Shown here: one piece after another, positions 46,913-56,195 of the stretch
How positions within the stretch are numbered: position 1 is the stretch's first letter
Layout of the letters: the number at the start of each line of letters is the position of its first letter
Assembly (NCBI GenBank): GCA_015852425.1
Contig: JAAAIG010000133.1
Location: 1-56,195 of the forward strand
DNA: 56,195 bases
DNA from: Gryganskiella cystojenkinii
Lineage: Eukaryota; Mortierellomycota; Mortierellomycetes; Mortierellales; Mortierellaceae
Direction: 5' to 3'
Translations under genes and position numbers: made by a program
The notes under the pieces: model-generated
Seen by the model: the letters and a program-made list of their open reading frames with translations, nothing else
The model's database searches: none
What the model was told of the DNA's origin: nothing

Positions 46913-47185
46913 CGACTATCGACATAACTCTTTTTTTTTCGATATCATGGATATTTTGACTTGATCGGACTGGATTACTTTGGATTTCTGAAAACTGGGC
47001 GTGATTACATCTCTCTACGGAATCCAATCTACTCGTCATTGCCATGGAATCATCATTAATCAACCCCTTGGAACAAATCTCTCCATAACCGCTGGATCAC
47101 ATGGAAACCATCATCTAATGGAAAACAATCAATCTCTTCTGTGATTGAATCAACTTTTCGTGGGCGGCAACTACCAACAGACATT

Positions 47186-48341
47186 ATGGCCAGCCACAAG
47201 ATTGCCAAGAACGGCGCTGCTGATGAGATCGAGCTCTCTGTTGCTCAGGCTCTCTTTGACTTGGAGAACAACGTCGCTGACTTGAAGAAGGAGCTTAAGC
47301 CCCTTCAGATCGCCAGCGCTAAGGAGGTAAAGAAACGATTCTACCCAAGTTTTGTCAGAGGAGGCGATCACAGCGGACAATCAGGATCTACAAGAGGACA
47401 CCATCAGCCTTTTACGTCACCTCGGAAACAATCAACTTTACCGTGCAATTGGAGGAACCTGTTTTTTCAAAGATCTGGTCGAAATCCGATGCAGTGTGCT
47501 TGGGGATTCCAGTTTGACCTCAAGCTTGGAGAGGTTTACAACGCCCTTTCCGAGATCTACCTCCATCGATGAACAAGTGATCCAATCTGGAATCATCAAC
47601 ACCGTTTTTCTACAAGAGATCATCGGCTCACACTCACCCACAGTACTTAGGCTCCTGGTTGCGTTCAGGCTGCAGGATCATAACCGACCTCTCCAACGAT
47701 AATCTCCAATGGTCATACATGAACGAGTCCCTTGCGACAGCTTTTGTTAACAATACCATCATTTTCGTTCTCTTCTATCCTTCCAGGTTGAGACCGGCAA
47801 CGGCAAGAAGGCCATTGTCATCTTCGTCCCCGTTCCCCAGCTCAAGGCCTTCCACAAGATCCAGCAGAGACTCACCCGCGAGCTCGAGAAGAAGTTCTCC
47901 GACCGCCACATTGTCTTCTTGGCCCAGCGCCGCATCATGGCCAAGCCCACTCGCACCTCCCGTGCCAAGCAGATGCGCCCCCGCTCCCGCACCCTCACCT
48001 CCGTTCACGAGAAGCTCCTCGAGGACCTCGTCTTCCCCACTGAGATCACCGGCAAGCGTACCCGTGTCCAGACTGACCAGAAGCGCATCATCAAGGTGTA
48101 AGTATTTTTTGTACCCAATAACTGCTGTTGCTCTTCTGTGGTGTGATGTACTTTTTTTCAAGTTAGGTCAGATCGACTCACTCCTTTTGCCCTGCGTATG
48201 CACCACTTTTGATTCATTAGCTTCCTTGACGCCAAGGACTCTACCTCTTTGGAGTACAAGCTCGATACCTTCTGCGCTGTCTACAAGCGTTTGACCGGAA
48301 AGGAGGTTGTCTTCGAGTTCCCCGCTCACCACGCCGAGTAA
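47186..48341 (+). CDS. RPS7: Ribosomal protein eS7 (40S)
   Basis: Three exons: 47186-47326, 47787-48097 and 48221-48341, giving 190 residues, the usual eS7 length. Conserved blocks are [64 protein letters not shown] and ending [18 protein letters not shown]. It is a component of the small ribosomal subunit, in the platform region, and contributes to 18S rRNA processing. Codons are almost all the preferred C/G-ending ones. The first intron is 460 nt, unusually long for this window and open in two frames. The second is 123 nt. AATAAA follows at 48454-48459. Confidence 0.97.
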
Positions 48342-49012
48342 ATTTTTTCTAATGTCTCTTTCCCTACGACCTCAAGAAAAAAAACTATGGACAATTGGAA
48401 AACGAGAAGGGCTGCTAAATTGGCCTTACTAGTTATCCTTCGCTGGACCAAAAAATAAACAAGCATCTAACAGCCGTTATTTGTCATCAATCTTGTCTTT
48501 TGTGCGCTTTCGATAATACTGTATGCTTTGGAAGGATACTATGTTTGTGTTGCTTGCTATCTCTAAGGTCCATTATTGTCCAGTGTGTGTTACCGCTGAT
48601 GATCTTTAAAAAAGAGTTTATTCGACAACACAACTACATACAAAACCATTTACAGCTTGTTCTCACATCATATTAGGCACCCATAAAAATCCCCAATTGT
48701 GGACATGATCAAGGTCATAACTAGGAGCCGGCAGCTATTGGATGTAAAAGACAAAGGTCAACGGTTTTCGGTGTTAGCCGTCATACGGTTCGACAAGGAT
48801 CATGGCACAAAAAATAAACAAACTCCTTACTGTAAAAGTAAACAGACTCCCAAAGGGGCTGGTAGTCCCGAACGATACCAGCAACAAGAGAGATGAGAGG
48901 TTTCTTGCTTGCAGACTCGCAAAAGTTGTGAAGACGCTCCCTATCGTGAAAAGTATCGAGGGGTCAATATTTTGCTATGTCTATCTGTTCGTGTTCTCGA
49001 TGGTGAACAAAC
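48342..49012. other. Convergent intergenic region
   Basis: About 670 nt between the RPS7 and PEX16 stops. It contains the RPS7 polyadenylation signal (48454-48459) and AT-rich sequence. Short open frames on the plus strand look random. Confidence 0.45.
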
Positions 49013-50582
49013 TTACTTTGTGAATCGGTCATAGAACGGACTGCGGAGGACATAGTACAGCATGAGCCACAAACGCCTCTTCATCTCATCCTTTTCCAAC
49101 GCAGTTCCGGAACTGCCACGTCCAGCGGGGCCACCGGACCGGTTCGACAAGAACGTCTTGAGACTCACCCTCGAGGCCAACTCGATCGACAGTGAGAGGA
49201 GCCAGGGGTACCAGGACTTTTGACCATACTTGCGCATCGCGAGCACATAAATCAAGGGTCTCAATACAAATAAGTATTCGCCAAACACACCCAGACCTCC
49301 CAACATGCCGACCAGATCCCGAGGCTTTCGGACAGTATCTGGGGTCAAGACCTTGCTTAACAGGAATTCAGTCACGTCCGAGCTCTTAGAGGATAATTTT
49401 CCAGAGGATTTCTGGACCGCACTCAATTGCAATCTAGGGGTGCCTGTCCTGGTACCGGTCCAATGACTCTCCTTTACAGACTGTTCTGCTTCGGCGAGAT
49501 CTGCGAGGGTTGAAGGATCAACATCGCGTTCTGTGTGGACCGGGTACATGATCATCCTCTGGTTTGTCAGACGCAACAAGGCCAATCGTCCTGCCACTCT
49601 ATTTTTTGATTCATAATAGAAATTGCCCAAGACGGGTGGTGAATATGAGGGCTTAGTTTGACATGTGGGAAGGATGTTTTCACAAATAAGAAAAAGACTG
49701 AAATTGATCGCGTGCAAGTGGTGGGATCGGCTCGTATTTCTCTCTTTCTCTTTCTTTCTCTCTCTCCTTACTTGAAAGCCTCCAAGGCTGTGATGACGCG
49801 CCACTTGTACTGCTGACCCCACTTCTTTTGAACGCCCATCTCGATCAGGACCTCGGTATACTGGATCACTGTCAGGACCATGGCGATGCGTTTGTAAGTC
49901 AGGGAATGACTTTGCCAATCCCGAGTGTATCGGTTCAAGGGCGAAGGTGTGGGTCGATGAGTCGCTGGTAAACTGGCGACGTGTTTGGTCAAGATGGTAT
50001 CATGGTAGATGCCAAGCAAGTTCAGGGTCGAGAACACTATTTTATCGTACAAAGAAGAGATGTTCCAGTTTGTCAGTGAAGAGAAGGACGATCGCTTGGA
50101 AACAAAAACGAGTATCAATCGGGGAGCGAAAGCTGTCTGATTTAATCTCCCAGGCACTGAGTCAAAAACAGGGAAACAAGATCATCTCAGGAGGAGGGGG
50201 GGGGGGACACAGAGGAAGAAAGGAACAGGGGTACAAATTCTCATTGTGCATCATCTAAGGTGAACACTGTAGAAAGAAGAAAAATTGGTTTACTTACAGG
50301 CTTCCGAAGCGAGATCGGCGTCATCGAATCGACCTATAGGTTGCAAGAACGAGCACAGGACAAATGGAGGTTGGAGATGAACAAATAAAGTTTTAGTCGC
50401 TCAAGTGCACATTTCGATCCAACTCTGAACCTGTCAGTTATATCGTCTTTTGTTGTCCCTGCGGTAGTTATTCTTTGTGTACCTGGCAAGATGTAGGTCA
50501 ATGATCTCAGAGTGCTCTCGATACTGGAGACCTGAGAAGCATTCTTGAAGATGAATGACTCGTATTTCTTGAGAAAATCCAT
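49013..50582 (-). CDS. PEX16: Peroxisomal membrane protein Pex16
   Basis: Four exons on the minus strand: 50483-50582, 50298-50333 (36 nt), 49772-50036 and 49013-49598, giving 328 residues, close to the human 336. It starts MDFLKKYESFIFKNASQVSSIESTLRSLTYILPGRF, a clear Pex16 start. It continues with SEALFSTLNLLGIYHDTIL, the span VLTVIQYTEVLIEM and LEAFKVAGRLALLRL. The C-terminal half has a second membrane region (LFVLRPLIYVLAMRKYG) and ends LMLYYVLRSPFYDRFTK. Pex16 recruits Pex3 and membrane proteins to the ER and new peroxisomes. It is absent from S. cerevisiae but present in many other fungi. The intron before exon 4 (49599-49771) is 173 nt and ends AAATAG. It is divergent from SLC35F6. Confidence 0.93.
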
Positions 50583-52258
50583 GTTGGGTTAACAAAATAC
50601 TCCGGTTCCCTCCTCTTCAGTGTCAGAAAGAAAAAAGGAGCTTTTCTGGGTCCTGTTTTTGAAGGAACGGAAGATACGATGACGACGTGAAATGACGAGA
50701 GAGGACGGAGAAGAGAAGGAGATGACCAAGTGGGGAAAGAGAAGAGAGGATAGCTGGTGCGTAAGTTGACAAGGAAGGATCAAAATCTTTCTGGAATATT
50801 GTCTGGACTAGAAGGAGCGAACCGAACGAGCAACGCAAACAAACGCACAAGGTAACCGAGGGTCAATCAGTTTATGTGTAGTGTCGGAGCGTTTCCTTGG
50901 AAAGGAGTTAAGGCTTGAGCAGCGACCAGGGAAGAGGAGGGGACCAAGGAGAATAAGAAGAAGAAGACAAGTGGAGAATGAAAGTGATGGGATGTCCACA
51001 ATTCAATTCTCCGGGATCAGTTCTCAGTCATCACGAACCAAGCCAGAGTGACAACCCTTTTAAATGCAACATATTTTTGACACGTGCAACGAGATTACGC
51101 CTTCTTTAAACTGAAATATCGTAGCACATGCGATTTTTAATCTTCCTTTGCTGTGCGCCTTTTCTCACTTTTTTCAAACTGTTTCGCCACTAGGCTGAGT
51201 CCTCTTGGGAGACCCTGCCTTGGTGTCACAACTAAACTCCTCTACAAAGTTGGTTCTCCCTCGATGTTTTGAGAAATGAATCAACAGCTTCTTCTTTCAG
51301 GGTCAAACAACCAAAAAAACGACTTGGGGAAAGATTGATAGGCAAGTCTTTTGAAAAGACCAACATTCTTTGGGGTCACCTTGGCTTGTCCACCCGACCT
51401 TCCCGCTGCGAACCAATCCCGACCCGCTGTCTTCCCCCTTGCTGTTGCATCGACCCCCCACCCCCAACGTAACTCCCTTTTTCCTTCTTCGTTGGAGTCT
51501 CGAGCGCATTGGTCGAGAAAATTAAAACAAGTGTTGGTGCCCCATGGTTGCACCAGCTGATCTGCAAATCAAAACATTCCTCCCCAACAACAACAAAGAG
51601 AAAGAGAGAGGCGCAGAACTACACGAAGACCACTTTTTGCGTGCGGTCAATGAAAAGTAAGCACAAGCTCCTCCTCTCTCGAGGAAAAAGAACGTTGCAA
51701 GAGTCGAGTCACTGGGAAATGGGATCCTTTTTTGGCAGTCAATCGTGCTCACAAGAATAAAAATATTTTTGAAAATGGCGACTTTGAGCCTGGTCTGTGG
51801 CGAGTGCTGATGGGAACCTTGGACAAGTCGGAGCTCTCATTGGGCCACAGTCAGCAGCCCGTCCGGAGAAAGAAAAAAAAAAAAGCTGCGTGCTGCATCT
51901 CTTATGGTCACCTTGAATTATTGCTTTTATGACTGATATTGAGGGACGAACTTGGAGGACCTTTATTATTATCCTTTGCCTCCTCACATCCTTTTACCTT
52001 CTTTGTTTTTCTTTTACTCCTTTCTTCGACCCAAAACCCCACCTTCTTTTTCATTTGTTGTCCCTCCCCCCCCTGTCACCCCCTTGTTTTCCGTTCTCGA
52101 CCATTGCAGCCCTCGAATTGAAAAGAACCTCCTTTCATTGTTTTCCTCTTCCTTCTTATTTCTCTCCCTCATTTCATTCATTCACTATTAACGACTCTCA
52201 ACAACGTATACCAAACAAAACACAAAAACAGTAACCAGCAACTTACCTCCGAAATACA
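50583..52258. other. Long divergent intergenic region, PEX16 / SLC35F6
   Basis: 1.7 kb between divergent starts. The part near PEX16 is GA-rich on the plus strand. The part before 52259 is a CT-rich leader (51,960-52,190). A pure run of G (50,197-50,206) lies inside the neighbouring PEX16 intron and not here. The open frames in this stretch are short and overlapping, and none looks like a gene. Confidence 0.4.
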
Positions 52259-54342
52259 ATGTCCATCAACAGAGGCAATGTCGTTCTGGTCATTGGCATG
52301 TTGGTCGCTGGAACGGCCAACACGGTCATTACCAAGTGTAAGTAAATATTGCCGCTTCATATGTAGCGTCTTTTTGCCACGCTGTGGTTATCTGTTAATT
52401 TGGAATCCTTTACAGACAAAACAAAAAGCACACACATCGGGCCTAGGCTACGCTAAACAATCAATCTTCGTAACACGGAGAAAACTTACTCAACTCTCTT
52501 TATTTCCACAAACAACAGACCAGGACAAGGCGTGTGTCAAGAACTGTGATCTTCCTGTGGAAGAACAAGAACATTTTGAACAACCCCTCTGGCAGACCCT
52601 GAACATGTTTGTCGGTGAGAGTTTGTGTCTCGTTGTAGCCTCGATCTGCGCTTTTCTTGCGGACAAATATGGACGTGCCAAATGGGCAGATCTGATCTTG
52701 GATGATCAGGAGGACGATGCGCTGGCGGTCGTGGAATCCGACGGTCTTATTGTTCCCGAAGCGGTTCATGGTCATGGCCATGGTCATGGTCATGGCGCTC
52801 CCTCGAAAAAGAAGAAGCTTGAAGGTGCCCTCGTTCTCTTGCTTTGGTTGCCCACTCTTTGTGATATGACTGCAAGCACGGTAAGACCTCTATCTTTTTT
52901 TCTTTCTTTTTCTTTTCCTTTTTTTTGCCACAATTGCCACTGTGCGCAACACCCTTGCGTCATGCAGGACACATATCTGGAAGAGACCCCTTTTTGCGCA
53001 AAATTAGAACAGGGACAGCGAAATGTGGCATTACCGCAGATGAAACCGATTATTTTAACTCAAGGGAGGGAGGTACTTGATGGCCCATTTCCGAGATGTG
53101 AGGCCAAACAGGGCATGAATACAGTATTTGTAGGAGCAAGAACGCTTGTGTCATGAGTAGGAACTGGATCAAAAGATCAAAATAGAAGAAATCACCAACC
53201 TTTTGCAAGGAAACAGGAAGACAGTGACGACGGTGGCAAGGAGAGCATTGAAGAGTCATTGACCAAAAACCCTGTCGAAAAAAAAAGAAATATCCCAAGC
53301 GAACCTGATACTCTCGACATGAGATTTCGAGAGAAGACAAAAGACACTCTATCTATTTGATTTGACTCTGCCCAGGTCTAGCCTACCAGATCGCGCAAGA
53401 AGGCAATAGACCGCTACATGTGCCATATCGCGACAGGATGGAAATAGATTCGGGGGACACTCAAGAACGACCAAGCGGTTTCATATTTTAAAGTACCCAA
53501 CTTAATCCTGTCTTTTCTCTATTTCTGATCCTTTCCTTATCCAGCTTATGAACGTTGGTTTGATCTACTGTGCAGCCTCTGTTTATCAGATGCTTCGAGG
53601 CGCGTTGGTCATCCTCACTGGATTGTTGTCGGTCATTTTCTTGGGCAGACGTCTGTTGGCCTTTGAGTGGTTTGCGTTGTTCACAATCTCGGCCGGAATC
53701 GCAACCGTCGGTCTTTCCTCGGTTTTGGCTGCCAGGAGCAAGACCACGACGAATGATGACCCAGACTCAGATGAGGCCATCCAGGCAGCCAAGGCGGTTC
53801 TCGGCATCTTCCTCGTCCTCTTTGCCCAGATCTTTACCGCGACACAGTTTGTGATTGAAGAAAAATTCTTGTCTGGTTACCAGATCGCGCCTCTTCGCGC
53901 TGTTGGTTACGAGGGTGTCTTTGGTACGATTTCGGTCTTGGTTGCCATGCCTCTTTTCCATTTCACGTATGGTGTCTCGAACCCTGGATCTTCTTTGGAT
54001 CTCAGAACAGGATGGGAACAGATCAGGACCTTCCCTCAGATCTGGATCCCTGCTATTATCATGTTGTTCAGTATCTCGTCCTTCAACTTTTTCGGTATCT
54101 CGGTCACCAAGACTGTCAGTGCCACGTCTAGATCGACGATTGATTCTTGCCGTACGCTTTTCATCTGGGCGATTTCTCTTTACCTCGGATGGGAGAAATT
54201 CAGCAGTCTGCAAGTCGTCGGTTTCGTTATGCTCGTCTATGGAACCTTTGTCTTTAACGGAGTTATCGCGCCCCATGTGTGCGCGCCTCCCAAGGCCATC
54301 AACGAGGGTGAGACCCGTCCTTTGTTGCAAGGCAGTGCCTAA
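52259..54342 (+). CDS. SLC35F6: SLC35F6-like nucleotide-sugar/drug-metabolite transporter
   Basis: Three exons: 52259-52337, 52519-52880 and 53545-54342, giving 412 residues. It begins GNVVLVIGMLVAGTANTVITKYQDK and continues FEQPLWQTLNMFVGESLCL. It has LLWLPTLCDMTASTLMNVGL, SVYQMLRGALVILTGLLSVI, FLGRRL, VIEEKFL, PLRAVGYEGVFG and FNFFGISVTKTVSAT. All these are typical of SLC35F6, a ten-span protein of lysosomal and mitochondrial membranes in animals. The substrate is unknown. A cytosolic or luminal loop at about residues 113-123 has alternating His and Gly (HGHGHGHGHG) followed by a basic patch. Intron 2 (52881-53544, 664 nt) is one of the largest in the window. AATAAA occurs at 54572-54577. 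Confidence 0.93.
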
Positions 54343-54866
54343 GCAAAAGGCAATTTTCTTTGGTCTGGTCGAGCAGGCTAGGTATTTTGTCCACACATAT
54401 AATGTCCCCTCCATCTCCTCCTCCTCCTGTCCTTGCAGGAACTAAAGTCTGACGATTTATGCTTCGTTTTTTTCTCTGGTTTCTTTAATCCTTACGATCT
54501 ATACCACTTTTTCTCCACTCCTCCCTGTCGTTTTGTTCAACGGAATTCTTACTTGTAGTATATGTCTTGCAAATAAACTTCTTTCTCTCTCTCCAGAACA
54601 TAAACCTGTTCCTTTGTTTTCACTGCTTGAGCAACGTTTTGAGAATTCGACGAACAAACGCCTGCACGTCACACCCTTTTCTGCCATCGAGTCACGCGGG
54701 TCAAAAATCAGTTCTTGTTTTTTGTCTCCCATCAACGGTTTGTTCCTTGACGTCTTTCTCTTCTGCTCTGCACCAACTTTCTCTCTTACTTTCCATACCA
54801 ACGAGATACAACTACTTTTCAAGGACTCGACAGCCACAGGAACCAACGCAAAAGCAACAACTCACA
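54343..54866. other. Intergenic region
   Basis: 524 nt between two plus-strand genes. It carries the 3' end of the transporter gene (AATAAA at 54572) and the promoter and CT-rich leader of VPS68. No gene seen. Confidence 0.5.
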
Positions 54867-56044
54867 ATGTCGAGTCAATGGCACCTTAACGACCAGCACA
54901 AGCGCATATGTCTTTTCCCCATTCCAAGGATACCTCGCTTAGGACCCAAGGCTCGTGATGGAGGCGTGTACATTTCTGGAGCTCTGGTAAATGAGAGGAG
55001 ACTGAAATGCCAAAACGTCAATATGCTTCACATTGCCATGACTCAGCTCTCTCGCGCCATACACACCTCTTATGTCCCTTTTTTTATTCTCATTGTTATT
55101 ATTATATATGTTTTTCTTGGCCATAATAGTTCGCCCTGGGTTGGTGGTTCTTTATCGATGCGGTCATCCGTTCCAAGACGTTTGATTATTACAATGATGA
55201 ATACAAGAAGACGTCTGTTCAGTTTGTAGACTGGGTCCCTGGTATCTGCAGCACACTGGGCATGATTGTGTAAGTTTTCTTTCTGCTTGTTGGATATGCC
55301 ACTATCTATTAAGGAAGAGCTTGTTACCCGACTCTGTTCAAAGAACCCTGCATAGGAGGAATACCTTGAAAATACACCCCAAGCATAATTGAAAGTCTCT
55401 TCATCCCTCCCTCCAATGATGAGATATTAATTATAATGTTCGTCTTGTTCTCTCTTTCTTTCTTTCTTTTTTTTTTTTGGGCGTATGTTCCCGCTTATAG
55501 GATCAATTGCATTGACAAGGCAGCATTGCGAGGCGATTCATTCTCGTTTTCGAGTGGAGGCGGTACCAGTGTTGCATGGAAGGCACGAGTGTTCCTCTTT
55601 GTCGGGTTTGCGCTCATGGCAGGAGGACTTGCAGGATCAGTGGTAACGTTTTTATCTGGTCCAAGATGGGGAGCGAAAAGGAGAACGCGACTATGAAGAA
55701 GGACTATTGGTGAATTTATTGTAACTGACTCGATCTCTCTCGCTGTTTTCCGCTGCTGTTGTGCCTTAAAGTCGATTCTCTGCATCAAATACTTGCTTTC
55801 TGGATATGGCGAACCCTTCATCTCCTGGGGAATCTGCAACGTTGTTCAAAACGCAGCCATTATGACAAGGTAAACAGTCTATCTGGAATTGAAAAAGAGA
55901 AAGCATTGAAATGGTTTCGGAGGTGAACTAGTTTCAAGATTTTCTGACGGAACGTTTTTGGCCCTTTTTGCCTCTGATAGCGCTGCGGTCCTTTGGGTTG
56001 CCCAGAACACCGAGTCGGAGTACCAGTATAACTTTGCCATCTAA
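54867..56044 (+). CDS. VPS68: Vps68/TMEM50 family membrane protein
   Basis: Five exons: 54867-54986, 55130-55269, 55501-55642, 55772-55869 and 55981-56044, giving 187 residues, as expected for the family. Four membrane spans fit the UPF0220 pattern. The first is VYISGALFALGWWFFIDAVI, followed by FVDWVPGICSTLGMIVIN. The third is ARVFLFVGFALMAGGLAGSV, and the last region is GICNVVQNAAIMTSAAVLWV. In yeast Vps68 forms a complex with Vps55 at the endosome and helps cargo leave late endosomes towards the vacuole; no VPS55 gene is in this window. The long intron 2 (55270-55500) contains a T-rich run before the acceptor. AATAAA is at 56093-56098, close to the window end. Confidence 0.95.
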
Positions 56045-56195
56045 GAGGAAGGGAACGAAAACAAAAGACGAATATTGCCAAGCAAGGGACCAAATAAATC
56101 ATTTTAAACAGTCGTTTGGGATTTATGCTGCACGGGCGAAGCACAAGCTCATGTGACTGGCAAGATGGCAAAGATGAGGTCGGCCAGTGAAAAAA

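Larger units (their letters stand above)
44510..47185. other. Long intergenic region, two weak gene candidates
   Basis: 2.7 kb between the divergent PWWP and RPS7 genes. Most is low-complexity, GA- or CT-rich sequence. Two open frames deserve notice and are listed separately: a Cys-rich plus-strand frame (45355-45825) and a minus-strand frame (46544-46912). The RPS7 promoter should lie just before 47186. Confidence 0.4.

Overview
This is a 56 kb piece of a fungal nuclear genome. The genes are split by short spliceosomal introns, usually GTAAGT/GTATGT...TAG. They encode typical fungal housekeeping proteins (Mdj1, Ser1, Dug1, Pex16, Tvp38, Vps68, eS7). The proteins carry long Ser/Pro/Gln-rich disordered tracts. 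Intron style, a pseudokinase joined to Sel1-type repeats and the retained metazoan-like genes (TMEM18, SLC35F6, RNF216-type RBR ligase, PEX16, a large ELYS-like nucleoporin) point to an early-diverging fungus, most likely Mucoromycota/Mortierellomycotina. That placement is inference from style, not from a marker gene.

Layout, left to right. A 3'-truncated membrane protein (1-322, -) is followed by a small four-span membrane protein (940-1570, +). The ELYS-like nucleoporin (2161-5936, -) faces TVP38 (6714-9242, +). Mitochondrial Hsp40 MDJ1 (9507-11916, -) follows. Next come a C2H2 transcription factor (13735-16140, +), an RBR E3 ligase (16850-19373, +) and, convergent with it, a four-helix-bundle pseudokinase with Sel1 repeats (19802-24057, -). 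Then come DUG1 (25230-27343, -) head-to-head with TMEM18 (27829-28891, +), a very long P4-ATPase flippase (31101-38325, +), SER1 (39335-40621, -), a PWWP protein (41380-44509, -), RPS7 (47186-48341, +), PEX16 (49013-50582, -), SLC35F6-like (52259-54342, +) and VPS68/TMEM50 (54867-56044, +).

For every multi-exon model I checked that the intron phases join in frame and that the joined protein matches the family, so most coordinates should be exact. There is no operon logic. Several genes act in endomembrane biology (TVP38, flippase, VPS68, SLC35F6, PEX16), but this looks like chance.

The most unusual locus is 16850-24057. A protein with an MLKL-like N-terminal helical bundle, a kinase fold whose HRD and DFG aspartates are both lost, a long polyQ linker and C-terminal Sel1 repeats lies tail-to-tail with an RNF216-like RBR ubiquitin ligase. 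This is a candidate cell-death or immune-type signalling module in an early fungus. A second notable observation is a pair of micro-exons (29 and 19 nt) in MDJ1 that are needed to rebuild its mitochondrial presequence. I found no tRNA, rRNA, CRISPR array or transposon.
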